From a virus, in IMG/VR virus record IMGVR_UViG_3300031857_000130, positions 1-64,000 of that record: a DNA stretch of 64,000 bases; one strand, 5' to 3'. Positions 1-8,000 of the stretch are shown piece by piece. Both the position numbers and the translations under genes were made by a program. Numbering within the stretch: position 1 is the stretch's first letter; each line of letters begins with the position of its first letter. The notes beneath the pieces are model-generated. The model saw only the letters and a list, made by a program, of their open reading frames with translations, was not told where the DNA came from and did not search any database.

Positions 1-2
1 TA

Positions 3-242
3 GACCAGACGGGCGACTACATCGTCAAAATCGAATACGGCGAGGAAGAAATGAGCTTCCGCGCGGGCACAGATGGCGAGAGCCACGGCCAAGACTACGA
101 TGGCACAATCATCGACATGACCACGACTGATCACGTGCAGTGGTGGTGCGCTGGTGAACTCTACACGCGGCTCCAAAGGGCCAAGCGCAAGATCGAGGAC
201 TTGGAGGCGAACGCCAGCGGTGAGCCGCGCCCCCTCGAATGA
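3..242 (+). CDS. Hypothetical protein, 5' end outside the window
   Basis: The reading frame is open from the left window edge, so the start lies upstream. The visible part is about 80 residues, acidic, with a central WWCAGELYTRLQRAKRKIEDLE segment that would form a short amphipathic helix. Its stop overlaps the next start as ATGA, so the two genes are translationally coupled. I do not recognise a family. Confidence 0.6.
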   Translation, partial: DQTGDYIVKIEYGEEEMSFRAGTDGESHGQDYDGTIIDMTTTDHVQWWCAGELYTRLQRAKRKIEDLEANASGEPRPLE

Positions 243-769
243 CTATGAACACCACGACTGAAACCCTGACCCTCGAAAGCCCTGCGCAGGCCGCCAGCGT
301 GACCAGCGGGGGTGTTGGCTCTAGCGCCTTGTTGGGCTCCGTTCATTTTTCGAGCGCGTCCGATGAATGGCCAACGCCTCGCGCCTACTTTGAAACGGTG
401 GAACGTGAGTTCGGCCCCTTCGACCTCGACCCGTGCGCAACGCCTGCCAGCGCCAAGGCTCCCAAATACTTCACGAAAGCAGACGACGGCCTCGCCCAAG
501 AATGGCGCGGGCGCGTGTGGATGAATCCGCCCTACGGTCGCACCATCGGCGCGTGGATGCGGAAAGCCTACGAAGCCGCGCAAGCCGGGGCTGTGGTGGT
601 GTGCCTAGTGCCAGCCCGCACGGACACCGCATGGTGGCACGACTACGCAGCCAAAGGCACCGTCCGCTTCCTGCGCGGGCGGTTGAAGTTCGGAGACGCC
701 AAGAACTCCGCGCCCTTCCCCTCGGCTCTCGTCGTCTTTGGTATGCCTAACGCCACTCGAAAGCCATGA
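239..769 (+). CDS. Phage DNA N-6-adenine methyltransferase (Dam-like)
   Basis: The 176-residue protein matches the phage Dam-like N6-adenine methyltransferase family. After a roughly 35-residue low-complexity leader it has EWPTPRAYF, the FDLDPCATP region (family cofactor segment), and the catalytic NPPYG tetrapeptide at about residues 99-103. A C-terminal FLRGRLKFGD...APFPSALVVFG block follows. The family methylates adenine in DNA using S-adenosylmethionine, which for a phage usually means evading host restriction. The start overlaps the upstream stop. The C-terminus meets a convergent regulator gene. Assignment is confident; target sequence is unknown. Confidence 0.88.
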   Translation: MTMNTTTETLTLESPAQAASVTSGGVGSSALLGSVHFSSASDEWPTPRAYFETVEREFGPFDLDPCATPASAKAPKYFTKADDGLAQEWRGRVWMNPPYGRTIGAWMRKAYEAAQAGAVVVCLVPARTDTAWWHDYAAKGTVRFLRGRLKFGDAKNSAPFPSALVVFGMPNATRKP

Positions 770-780
770 CCACCGCACCC

Positions 781-999
781 TCACGCTCCGTCCTTGCGCT
801 TCGACTTCCTCGCGGTGGTCGTTGGCTTCTCGGTCTTGTTGTGCATCTTTATTTCGCGGGTGACGTGCGCCGCCAGGATGGGCTGCAACCACTTAGCGGG
901 GCCGCTGCGGATGATCCAAGTGTGTGCGGTGGAGACAGAGCATCCAAGGCAGGCGGCGAGCTTCGTGGCTCCCAAGGCGAGGCATTCGTTCCATGTCAT
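781..999 (-). CDS. Small HTH DNA-binding protein, probable Cro-like repressor
   Basis: This 72-residue protein begins MTWNECLALGATKLAACLG and reads as a helix-turn-helix (about residues 8-30, CLGCSVSTAHTWI as the recognition part) followed by a basic tail (KTEKPTTTARKSKRKD). I use the start at 999 although the frame is open further upstream, because a promoter (TTGCGT-N16-TATCTT) ends six bases before that ATG. It is transcribed divergently from the gene at 1084, with a palindromic site in each promoter, the usual arrangement of a Cro/CI-type regulator. Binding to those sites is inferred. Confidence 0.7.
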   Translation of the reverse strand: MTWNECLALGATKLAACLGCSVSTAHTWIIRSGPAKWLQPILAAHVTREIKMHNKTEKPTTTARKSKRKDGA

Positions 1000-1005
1000 G
1001 CGTGG

Positions 1006-1033
1006 AAGATAACCCGCCAAATAAAAAACGCAA
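1006..1033 (-). promoter_or_regulatory. Leaderless promoter for the HTH gene
   Basis: On the minus strand: -35 TTGCGT (1033-1028), 16-base spacer, -10 TATCTT (1011-1006), then six bases to the ATG at 999. The -35 lies inside the palindrome ACGCAATGCGT. Confidence 0.65.
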
Positions 1034-1038
1034 TGCGT
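1028..1038. promoter_or_regulatory. Operator-like palindrome, copy 1
   Basis: ACGCAATGCGT is an inverted repeat (ACGCA-A-TGCGT) repeated 34 bases away. This copy overlaps the -35 of the leftward promoter. Confidence 0.65.
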
Positions 1039-1049
1039 AAAATAAAACC

Positions 1050-1077
1050 TTGCAACCGGATACGCAATGCGTAACAT
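1050..1077 (+). promoter_or_regulatory. Leaderless promoter for the gene at 1084
   Basis: TTGCAA (1050-1055), 16-base spacer, TAACAT (1072-1077), then six bases to ATG. The spacer contains the second operator palindrome. Confidence 0.68.
1061..1073. promoter_or_regulatory. Operator-like palindrome, copy 2
   Basis: TACGCAATGCGTA, a perfect 13-base palindrome lying between the -35 and -10 of the rightward promoter, where a bound repressor would block RNA polymerase. Confidence 0.65.
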
Positions 1078-1083
1078 CTTCGC

Positions 1084-1251
1084 ATGTCCAACACCGAACA
1101 ACTCGCCCGCCGTGCATTCTACCAAGCCAACGTCTCCGGAAACGAAATCCTCAAATCCAAATACCAAAATGGATGCTCACTCAACGAGGCCATCGCCTTC
1201 TTTAACTCGCTCCCAGCCGAAAAAATCGCCATCTGCGAAGCTCTCGGATGA
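1084..1251 (+). CDS. Small hypothetical protein of the divergent switch
   Basis: A 55-residue protein (MSNTEQLARRAF...AEKIAICEALG), largely helical, starting six bases after a -10 element. Its stop overlaps an out-of-frame ATG (ATGATG). The downstream frame carries protein-like sequence without a good start, so the two may be one gene with a frameshift. Function unknown. Confidence 0.6.
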   Translation: MSNTEQLARRAFYQANVSGNEILKSKYQNGCSLNEAIAFFNSLPAEKIAICEALG

Positions 1252-1432
1252 TGCTCTCGCCCCGTTTCTACGGGTTGCCAAAGGCATCCCTCGGAATTGG
1301 CCGGGGGGGAACATCCTGCGTTTTGACCAGCGCAGCGACGGCTCAATCTTCCTGGGCTATCACGGGATCAACGATGCCAGCGAAGGAATCACAATCGACG
1401 AGTGGCGAGCACTTATTCAGCACAACCAATAG
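1247..1432 (+). CDS. Downstream reading frame, start uncertain (possible frameshifted continuation)
   Basis: This frame encodes DDALAPFLRVAKGIPRNW, then a beta-rich stretch and the end ITIDEWRALIQHNQ, which looks like real protein. Within this frame no ATG, GTG or TTG sits close to the beginning of the plausible part; the nearest is an ATG at 1169 inside the previous gene. Either the two open frames form one protein through a frameshift near 1248, or a sequencing indel split one gene. Coordinates mark only the protein-like part. Confidence 0.4.
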   Translation, partial: DDALAPFLRVAKGIPRNWPGGNILRFDQRSDGSIFLGYHGINDASEGITIDEWRALIQHNQ

Positions 1433-1434
1433 CT

Positions 1435-1486
1435 GAGCCGCAAGCGAGCCAAAGCGAGTCTGTCGGCTCCAGCGAAAGTTCGGCTC
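1435..1486. other. Intergenic inverted repeat
   Basis: GAGCCG at 1435 can pair with either CGGCTC at 1464 or CGGCTC at 1481. There is no T tract, so a terminator role is only a guess. It fills the gap before the virion gene promoter. Confidence 0.35.
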
Positions 1487-1504
1487 AAATATGAAAATTA
1501 CCTA

Positions 1505-1532
1505 TTGCCAGAAATGCCGCACGGATTAGAAT
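1505..1532 (+). promoter_or_regulatory. Leaderless promoter for the virion block
   Basis: TTGCCA (1505-1510), 16-base spacer, TAGAAT (1527-1532), six bases to the ATG at 1539. Confidence 0.65.
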
Positions 1533-1538
1533 CGGGCA

Positions 1539-2504
1539 ATGCCCACAGGTCTAACAGTTGCCGCCGCCCGTGCTGCGCTATACACGCAAGTTGATCCCAA
1601 CGACGTTAACTCGACGTTGTTTTTGCCGTATTTGAACCAAGCCTGCGAGCGGATCATCAATTCTGGCGCGTGGAAAAACACCTATGGGCAGGTGGATTTC
1701 CAGACTTCGACAGGCTACATCACGCTTCCTAGACGCTGGGAATCAATCATCGGAGTTACCCGCGTGAACTATCCCACTGGCGTATATCCGAGAATGGTTG
1801 AGTTCATGACTTCGGGGCCGGGATATTTCGATGACGAGGCGATGGATGAGAACCTGAAAACCATCATAGATCAGGGGGATGCCTGCACGATGGAGTTCCA
1901 GACTGACGCTGGATTGCCTCAATTCGTCATTTCCAACGCCGCTGACGCAGGCAAAATCGTGCGCGTTTACGGTTACGACACGAACGGAGACGAGGTTTTT
2001 GACTCGTCTGGCAACGCTGGATTGGCCCTCACGCTGGCGAATACCACGGTGACCGGCGCAACGTCCATGACCATAACGCAGATCGTTAAGCCTGCGACCC
2101 TTGGTTCCGTGACGCTGAACGTGGTTGTGAGCGGCAATCCTGTGGAGCTTTCCGTTTACGAGCCAAGCGAGACGAACCCCATCTACCGCCGCTACAAGAC
2201 TGGCACCATGACAAGCCGGGGCGATGGCAAACCTTGGCTGCGCTGCCTGTGCAAACGTCGCTACGTCCCTGCTGCGGCGGAGACTGACCTCGTTTGGCCT
2301 GACAACCTTGGCGCTTTGAAGCACGCCCTCATTGCCGTGAAGCTGGAAAATGACGGCGCGTATGAAGAAGCCGCCGCCGAGCAGCGTTGGCAGAAGTGCT
2401 ATCAGATTCTCAATCAGGGACTCAAGCAAAATCGTGGCGCGATTCGGCCTACGATGCCGTTTTGGTACCCGCAGTCCGCAGGTTCCACTCCTCAAACTCG
2501 ATAA
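1539..2504 (+). CDS. Putative virion protein (head-tail adaptor/tail-tube type)
   Basis: A 321-residue protein with a helical N-terminus (TVAAARAALYTQVDPND...PYLNQACERIINSG) followed by beta-rich sequence and a helical C-terminal part rich in E and Q. Such an alpha start on a beta body is typical of podovirus adaptor or tail-tube A proteins. No catalytic motif is seen. It is the first gene of a tightly packed structural operon running to the giant protein, and the promoter spacing fixes its start. Structural role is probable; the exact role is inference. Confidence 0.55.
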   Translation: MPTGLTVAAARAALYTQVDPNDVNSTLFLPYLNQACERIINSGAWKNTYGQVDFQTSTGYITLPRRWESIIGVTRVNYPTGVYPRMVEFMTSGPGYFDDEAMDENLKTIIDQGDACTMEFQTDAGLPQFVISNAADAGKIVRVYGYDTNGDEVFDSSGNAGLALTLANTTVTGATSMTITQIVKPATLGSVTLNVVVSGNPVELSVYEPSETNPIYRRYKTGTMTSRGDGKPWLRCLCKRRYVPAAAETDLVWPDNLGALKHALIAVKLENDGAYEEAAAEQRWQKCYQILNQGLKQNRGAIRPTMPFWYPQSAGSTPQTR

Positions 2505-2507
2505 ATT

Positions 2508-3014
2508 ATGGCACGCGCATCAGCACGCAGTTTTAGTCAGTATTCGGGCGTTGACCGCTTTAAGCAGCAGCAAAAGTCCATCTATGGCAGCAAAGCATTG
2601 CCATCAGCATTTGAGCGATTGCAGCGTCCTGATTTGTATGGCCCCGGCACATACCGCGATCAGGCATTGAAAAGCGACGCCTATTCTTGGTCACTTCCTT
2701 TGTCTGAACGCCCCGCCGCAGCAGTTGGCCGCTCAAGCCGTGATCCATTCCGCGTTGGGGAGCAAGTCATGCGCGGAGTCAAGAATCGTGACCAATTCCG
2801 CACGGCCTTGGAGTTGGATGCAATGACACCTCCCCCTGACCAGTTCCAGCAAATTATGGGCGACCAACTTCAGCAAGAAATGGGCGACACCAAGAATTAC
2901 GGCAACGCTCAAAATCAAGGCCCGCTTCGCAACTACATGGGGCGCTCGCCTTCTAGCTGGGGGCGAAATACTGTGACCAATTCGATGTTCCGCAAACCGT
3001 CTTACTCATTTTGA
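2508..3014 (+). CDS. Hypothetical virion-block protein
   Basis: A 168-residue protein rich in R, S, Q and G (MARASARSFSQYSGVDRF...), with short low-complexity stretches and no membrane segment. It lies three bases after the preceding stop and three before the next start, inside the structural operon. It could be a minor virion or assembly protein. No family recognised. Confidence 0.6.
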   Translation: MARASARSFSQYSGVDRFKQQQKSIYGSKALPSAFERLQRPDLYGPGTYRDQALKSDAYSWSLPLSERPAAAVGRSSRDPFRVGEQVMRGVKNRDQFRTALELDAMTPPPDQFQQIMGDQLQQEMGDTKNYGNAQNQGPLRNYMGRSPSSWGRNTVTNSMFRKPSYSF

Positions 3015-3017
3015 TTT

Positions 3018-3626
3018 ATGAACCCCTCAGCTATTCGTCCATTTACCAATCTCATCAATCGAGTGCCGAATCTGAACTCGGTGTATATCGACACAGAGGG
3101 CGGTGGAGGATTTGACCTCAATGGCCTAGTCGAAATGGCCCGCCGCAAGCGCATGATGCAGGAAGCTGGCGCGAACGTCGCTGGACGCAGGCAGGAGCTT
3201 ATCGAGCAGGGTCGCATGGGGCCGCAGCCTTTGGCAAATCGTGAAGCGGCAAGTGAAGCTGTTTTTGAGCGCCTAAAATTCCCGCAAAACAAAGAAATCG
3301 CCGCCCTTGGTTTGCCGACTACCGTTCAGGAAGTTCCCGGCATTGGTCGCCGTGTGGATTACGATGGCGGAAGGGTGATGCTTGGCAAAGACGGAGTTGG
3401 AAGCGCAGTTCCGCTGAAAAAGGATCGGAAAGAAGCCATGATCGAAGGAATGCCAGCCTCCAAATACTTTGCCGAGAAAGCAGGCGAACAAGGCGTCTCC
3501 AATCGCTATGCAACTGCCGTGCCAACAGGCGTCACCGACAAGCAAGACCCTTGGGGCATCAAGCCTCGCTACACAGGGAAGGCAGTTGTCGACGATGCGA
3601 TGAACAAGAAAAAGGCCAAAGCGTAA
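3018..3626 (+). CDS. Hypothetical virion-block protein
   Basis: A 202-residue basic, mostly hydrophilic protein (GGGGFDLNGLVEMARRKRMMQEAGANV near residues 30-55, lysine-rich C-terminus NKKKAKA). No catalytic motif or signal peptide. It is packed between other presumed virion genes. Function unknown. Confidence 0.6.
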   Translation: MNPSAIRPFTNLINRVPNLNSVYIDTEGGGGFDLNGLVEMARRKRMMQEAGANVAGRRQELIEQGRMGPQPLANREAASEAVFERLKFPQNKEIAALGLPTTVQEVPGIGRRVDYDGGRVMLGKDGVGSAVPLKKDRKEAMIEGMPASKYFAEKAGEQGVSNRYATAVPTGVTDKQDPWGIKPRYTGKAVVDDAMNKKKAKA

Positions 3627-3632
3627 TCCTAT

Positions 3633-5039
3633 ATGCCCGTCATCTCTCTGCCAGAATACCTTGGAATTTCGGAGGCTCCGCAGCAGCCAGTTTTTCAACG
3701 CACGCGCCAAGTCGAGCCTGATTCACCTTGGGCGCGAACGATGCAGGTGGCAGACTCGTTGACGGCGCTTCGCAACCAGCGTCCAATGGCTCAAATTCAG
3801 GCGATTCAGAACGAATACGACATGATTCGGGAGAACGCCGAAAAGCTGCGCAGGGAGCGTGAAGCGGCGATGCAGGCTGAGCAGGCAGTTGGTGCTCTAT
3901 TTGACGTGGACGGACAGAAACCAGACTATCTGGAGCGCAAGCAGGCCGTGCTGAAGCAGTTCCCGATGGCGCAATTCGACCCGCGTGTTCAAAATTACAT
4001 CGAGAATAACGACAGGATGTTTGACGCCCAACAGAAGGCGGAAGCGCGTCGTCAGGAGGAGATTACCACCCGTGCGGCTGATCTTGTTCGCAAGGGTGGA
4101 ATTGACATCGCCAAGGCTCAGGAGGCTGCAAAAAGCCCGCTCACTGCCGCGCAATTGGAGTATCAATTTGGAAAGCCAACATCGTCCAATATCGGGCGAT
4201 TGGAGAAAGCCCTTGGAACCGTTCAAGACCTCATCAAATCGGTGCCGGAAGAAGAGCGTTACGACTTTGTTGATGGCAAGCAGATTGTGCGTCCTGAGTT
4301 CAAGACGCTCCTCGACAGGCAGAAGAAGTATGCCGACATGTATTTCAACGAGGTTGAGGGCATCTCGCCGCAACAGGAAGCTCCAACAGCAACACCTACC
4401 GCTCCTGCCACGCCATCTGTTGCTCCAGCGGCTACGGTTACGCCGCCTGCGCCCAAGGTGGATTTTGATGCAGCCACCAAAGCTCGATTGGCTGAAGTTC
4501 CAGCGGATGAACTTGCTGGTGCCATTGAAAAAGAAAAAGCCAAGGCCAAGGAGGTTGATGAAATCAATCAGGTGTGGCAGAAGGCCAAAGAATCTATTGA
4601 GGGTAAGCTGAAAAATGTTCTTCCTGACAAGGATATTGGCTTTGGAATTAACCCATTGGAACAATTCGCGTTGCAGGTTTTGTCTGGAAAGACCGTCATT
4701 GATCCAAACATTCAAATCAAAGGCGGTGGAGCGCCTGTTCCGGGCGGCTTTATTCCGGCTGCCGTTCCTGTTCAGCGCAAAGTTTTGGAAAAACTTGGCC
4801 TATCCCCCGGCGATGCTGTGTTTACAGAACCGGGAGAAAAGAGAAAATCATTCTTCGGCCTTATTGGAACTCAAGATGTTACCTACGATGAACTTGTGAA
4901 AGATTGGGCTGAAAAGTTTGCGGCGCAACGCGGCTTGACAGATGGAGCGCCATCAGCCAAGCAAATCGCACCCGAAGCTCGCCAAAAAGCTCTCTCAAAA
5001 GTAATGGAAAAAGTTGAACAAGGAGCGCCCGTAAAGTAG
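3633..5039 (+). CDS. Coiled-coil virion-block protein
   Basis: A 468-residue protein. Residues about 40-240 are strongly helical and charged (QNEYDMIRENAEKLRREREA), consistent with a coiled coil. A P/A/T-rich linker of about 30 residues follows (residues ~245-275), then a second charged helix and a mixed C-terminal domain. It directly precedes the giant protein and may be an internal virion or ejection protein, as in podoviruses with several such proteins. Role is inferred from position and composition. Confidence 0.6.
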   Translation: MPVISLPEYLGISEAPQQPVFQRTRQVEPDSPWARTMQVADSLTALRNQRPMAQIQAIQNEYDMIRENAEKLRREREAAMQAEQAVGALFDVDGQKPDYLERKQAVLKQFPMAQFDPRVQNYIENNDRMFDAQQKAEARRQEEITTRAADLVRKGGIDIAKAQEAAKSPLTAAQLEYQFGKPTSSNIGRLEKALGTVQDLIKSVPEEERYDFVDGKQIVRPEFKTLLDRQKKYADMYFNEVEGISPQQEAPTATPTAPATPSVAPAATVTPPAPKVDFDAATKARLAEVPADELAGAIEKEKAKAKEVDEINQVWQKAKESIEGKLKNVLPDKDIGFGINPLEQFALQVLSGKTVIDPNIQIKGGGAPVPGGFIPAAVPVQRKVLEKLGLSPGDAVFTEPGEKRKSFFGLIGTQDVTYDELVKDWAEKFAAQRGLTDGAPSAKQIAPEARQKALSKVMEKVEQGAPVK

Positions 5040-5042
5040 GCT
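5014..5042 (+). promoter_or_regulatory. Leaderless promoter of the giant gene
   Basis: TTGAAC (5014-5019), 17-base spacer, TAGGCT (5037-5042), six bases to the ATG at 5049. The elements lie in the end of the previous gene. Confidence 0.6.
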
Positions 5043-5048
5043 TGGGTC

Positions 5049-8000
5049 ATGCCTCAATGGTACGAAATCACCCGCTCCGAGGATTATCAAACCCTCGCTC
5101 CTGAAGAAAAAGCTCAAGCCAAGGCTCGCTTTTTTGAAAAGCAAATCTTGCCGTCATTGCAGAGCGATGACGAGTTGAATAACAATGAGGCAATTCAATA
5201 TGCCTACGAGAAGTTTATGCAACTTCCCGACGACACGGGCCAAGGATATGTAACCTCCATGCTTGGCGCTGCTGGACGCGGATTTGGCGAAATGGTTCCG
5301 GGCGCTATTGAGGGCGTTGGTGCATTGACGGGAAGTGAAGGCTTGCGTGAAGCTGGTCAATCTCTTCGCGGCACGCTTGAAGAAGTTGCCCCCGTAAACC
5401 CCATCTACGCCGAGTCTGTTCCCGTTAAACTTGCTGGTGTTGGTGGTCAGGCGTTGTCCATGCTTGCTACGGCTGGCGCTGGTGGCGCTGCTGGAAAAGC
5501 CCTTGGTGGTGTTGGCGCTGTCGGCAAAGGCGCTCAAGGTGCCGCTCTTGGTTCAGCCTTCTTACAGGGTGCTGCTGGCGGTGCGCGTGAAGCCGAGCAA
5601 TACGGCATGACGGGGCCGGAAGCGTATCTCAAGACCTTGGCTGGTGGCATGACTGAGGCTGGTACAGAGCTTCTTCCATTCGGCATGGCGTCTGAAACAG
5701 CATTGGCTAAGCGCATGTTTGCTGGTGCTCCTAGGGCCACAACCTTTGCTGGCGCTGTTGGCTCGGAATTTGGTGAAGAATCCCTTGGTCAAATAGCGTC
5801 GAACATCACGACAAAAGCACTTGCTCCCGCAGGAGTTGAAACGCCGGGAATCACCGAGGGCGCTCTTGAAGCTGGCCTTTATGGCGCGTTTGGAGGTGGC
5901 GTCATGGGTGGCATCAATGCCTTGATTCCAACGGCACCTGAAAAACAGACCGCAGAGCAAAAGCAATGGCAGGCTGAAATCAACGCCACTCCGGTTGATG
6001 TTTCTCCTCCAATTACACCAGAAGAAAGCCAGAAGAATGCCACGGAAGGCGGGATTCCAGTCGTTACGCCGGATGGTGCCGTAAGCTGGATGCCAGCAGT
6101 CAGCCAAGCGATTGCCCAGCAAGGCCCGCAACCCCAAGGAATGCCGTCCGACATTGAGCAGCGCCTCAAAGCGTTGACAGAGAATCCTGAAATCGAAGTC
6201 GCCGCAAGAACCCTGAATGAAACCAAGGATGTCCCGTTCACTGATGCAGCAGCCGAAACCGCAGCCAATATCGTCGCGCAGAACGCCGAAATCTCGATGC
6301 AGCCGCCAGTTCAGCCTGAGCAAGAGGCTGAAGCGCCTGCGGTAGTCGAAATGCCAGCGCCGACGCAAGTTGGCGAGGCACCCCTTTCCGAAGGCGCTGA
6401 ACGCAATCGCGCCATCATTGCTGACGCCGCTGCGAAAATGCGCGGTCAACTGCCACCTGAAGTTTCTGCCGGACTTGAATCCGTCATTCCAGCGCAACCC
6501 ACAACCCCACCAGAAGATGCCCTTCAAATCCAAATCCCAGATGAAAGCCTGCTACGCGAAAAAAGACCCGAAATGGAACTGCAAGGAATGGGCCAGCAAA
6601 ACGCCCAGCCCGAAGAAGTTGCCGCAGAAGGTGAAGAAGTAATCACCCCGCAAGGGACGCCGACGCCCGCTACCGAAGGCATGTTCACGCCGGGAGGCGT
6701 TGGCAGTGAGCGGGATGCGACTAAGCCGGAGCAGATGACGCCGGAGGAATTAACGAGCATAGCAAAACAGGCAAAAGAATGGGCCTCTACCCCGATTTCA
6801 GAAATAAAAAGAAAGTACCAAGCAGAGTTTGGGGCGTCAGACGCGTACATGGCTGCCTATCCCTATGCCGCTGAGATATACCAAGAGAGACAGGTTGCTT
6901 TGTCTAAAATAACTGACAAAAAAGCACAAAAACAACACGCATCTAATATCCAGTCGGCTCTTGAAGATAGGAAGCCGGTGTCTGCCGAAGCCGTTGACAC
7001 CTACGGCATTAGACTTCCAGAAGGCTACATCAAGCAGGGTGAACTCTACATCTTTCAACCGGGGGCAACTGGCGAACCAGTTCAGGCAGCGCCTTCTGCT
7101 GCACAGGCCGTGAAAGCGACCGCCCCCGGACCTGTTTCCCAAGGAGAACTTATTCTTGAGGAGACTCCAAAACAATCAGCAAGCAGGATCAAAAATAACA
7201 TGACGCGCTTTGCTTCAGGCATGAGCGCAATTGGAGACTTGAGAAAAGGAACCTATGCCAGAGCAGGCCATAAAAACTATGGGGTTGGATTTGATGTTGG
7301 ACTTCTATCCAAGAATGCAATTAACGAATTGGCCCAAATAATACTGAATCTTCGGACTCAAGTTTTTATTGATTCAGGAGCGTTTAGTAACTTTAAGAAG
7401 GCGATCAAGGCACCCGTTACGGGTAAAAAGGTAGAGCCTTTGAATTTTGATCAAATTCTTGCAAAATACGACGAAATTATTGCTGCCATCAATGATGCAA
7501 ATCTGGTTGAGGAAACCGATTACCCAAGACCCATGTTGGTCATGCCTGATGTTATAGGCAATCAGGCGGAGTCACTGTCATTGATTGAGAAGTATAAGAA
7601 CTGGATTGCTGTTGAATCTTCAAATAGCACAAGCATTCCAATTATTCCCATTCCTTTAGGAGAATTGTCGTTATCTGTGGCATATAACCGCATCTTGGAA
7701 ATTTTAGGATCAAATACCCTTGGAATTAAAATTGATCCACGCAGGTTTGTAGTTGGTATTCCATCAAATGCAGAAGCCATTAGCCGTAATGATTTGGCGA
7801 AATTCTTGAGTCAATCCAAGCCGCCACGTATTCACTTTCTTGGAGCGGCGGCTGATAAAAATATCAATCCATTGATAGATGTAGTTGCTGAAAACTCACC
7901 AACAACTCAAGTAACCGCTGATGCCAGCAAGATTCGCTCAGCGATTCTCAAGGGGGTTTCAGATGGCAAAACAAGAAATCAGGCAATTTTCGACGCTCTA

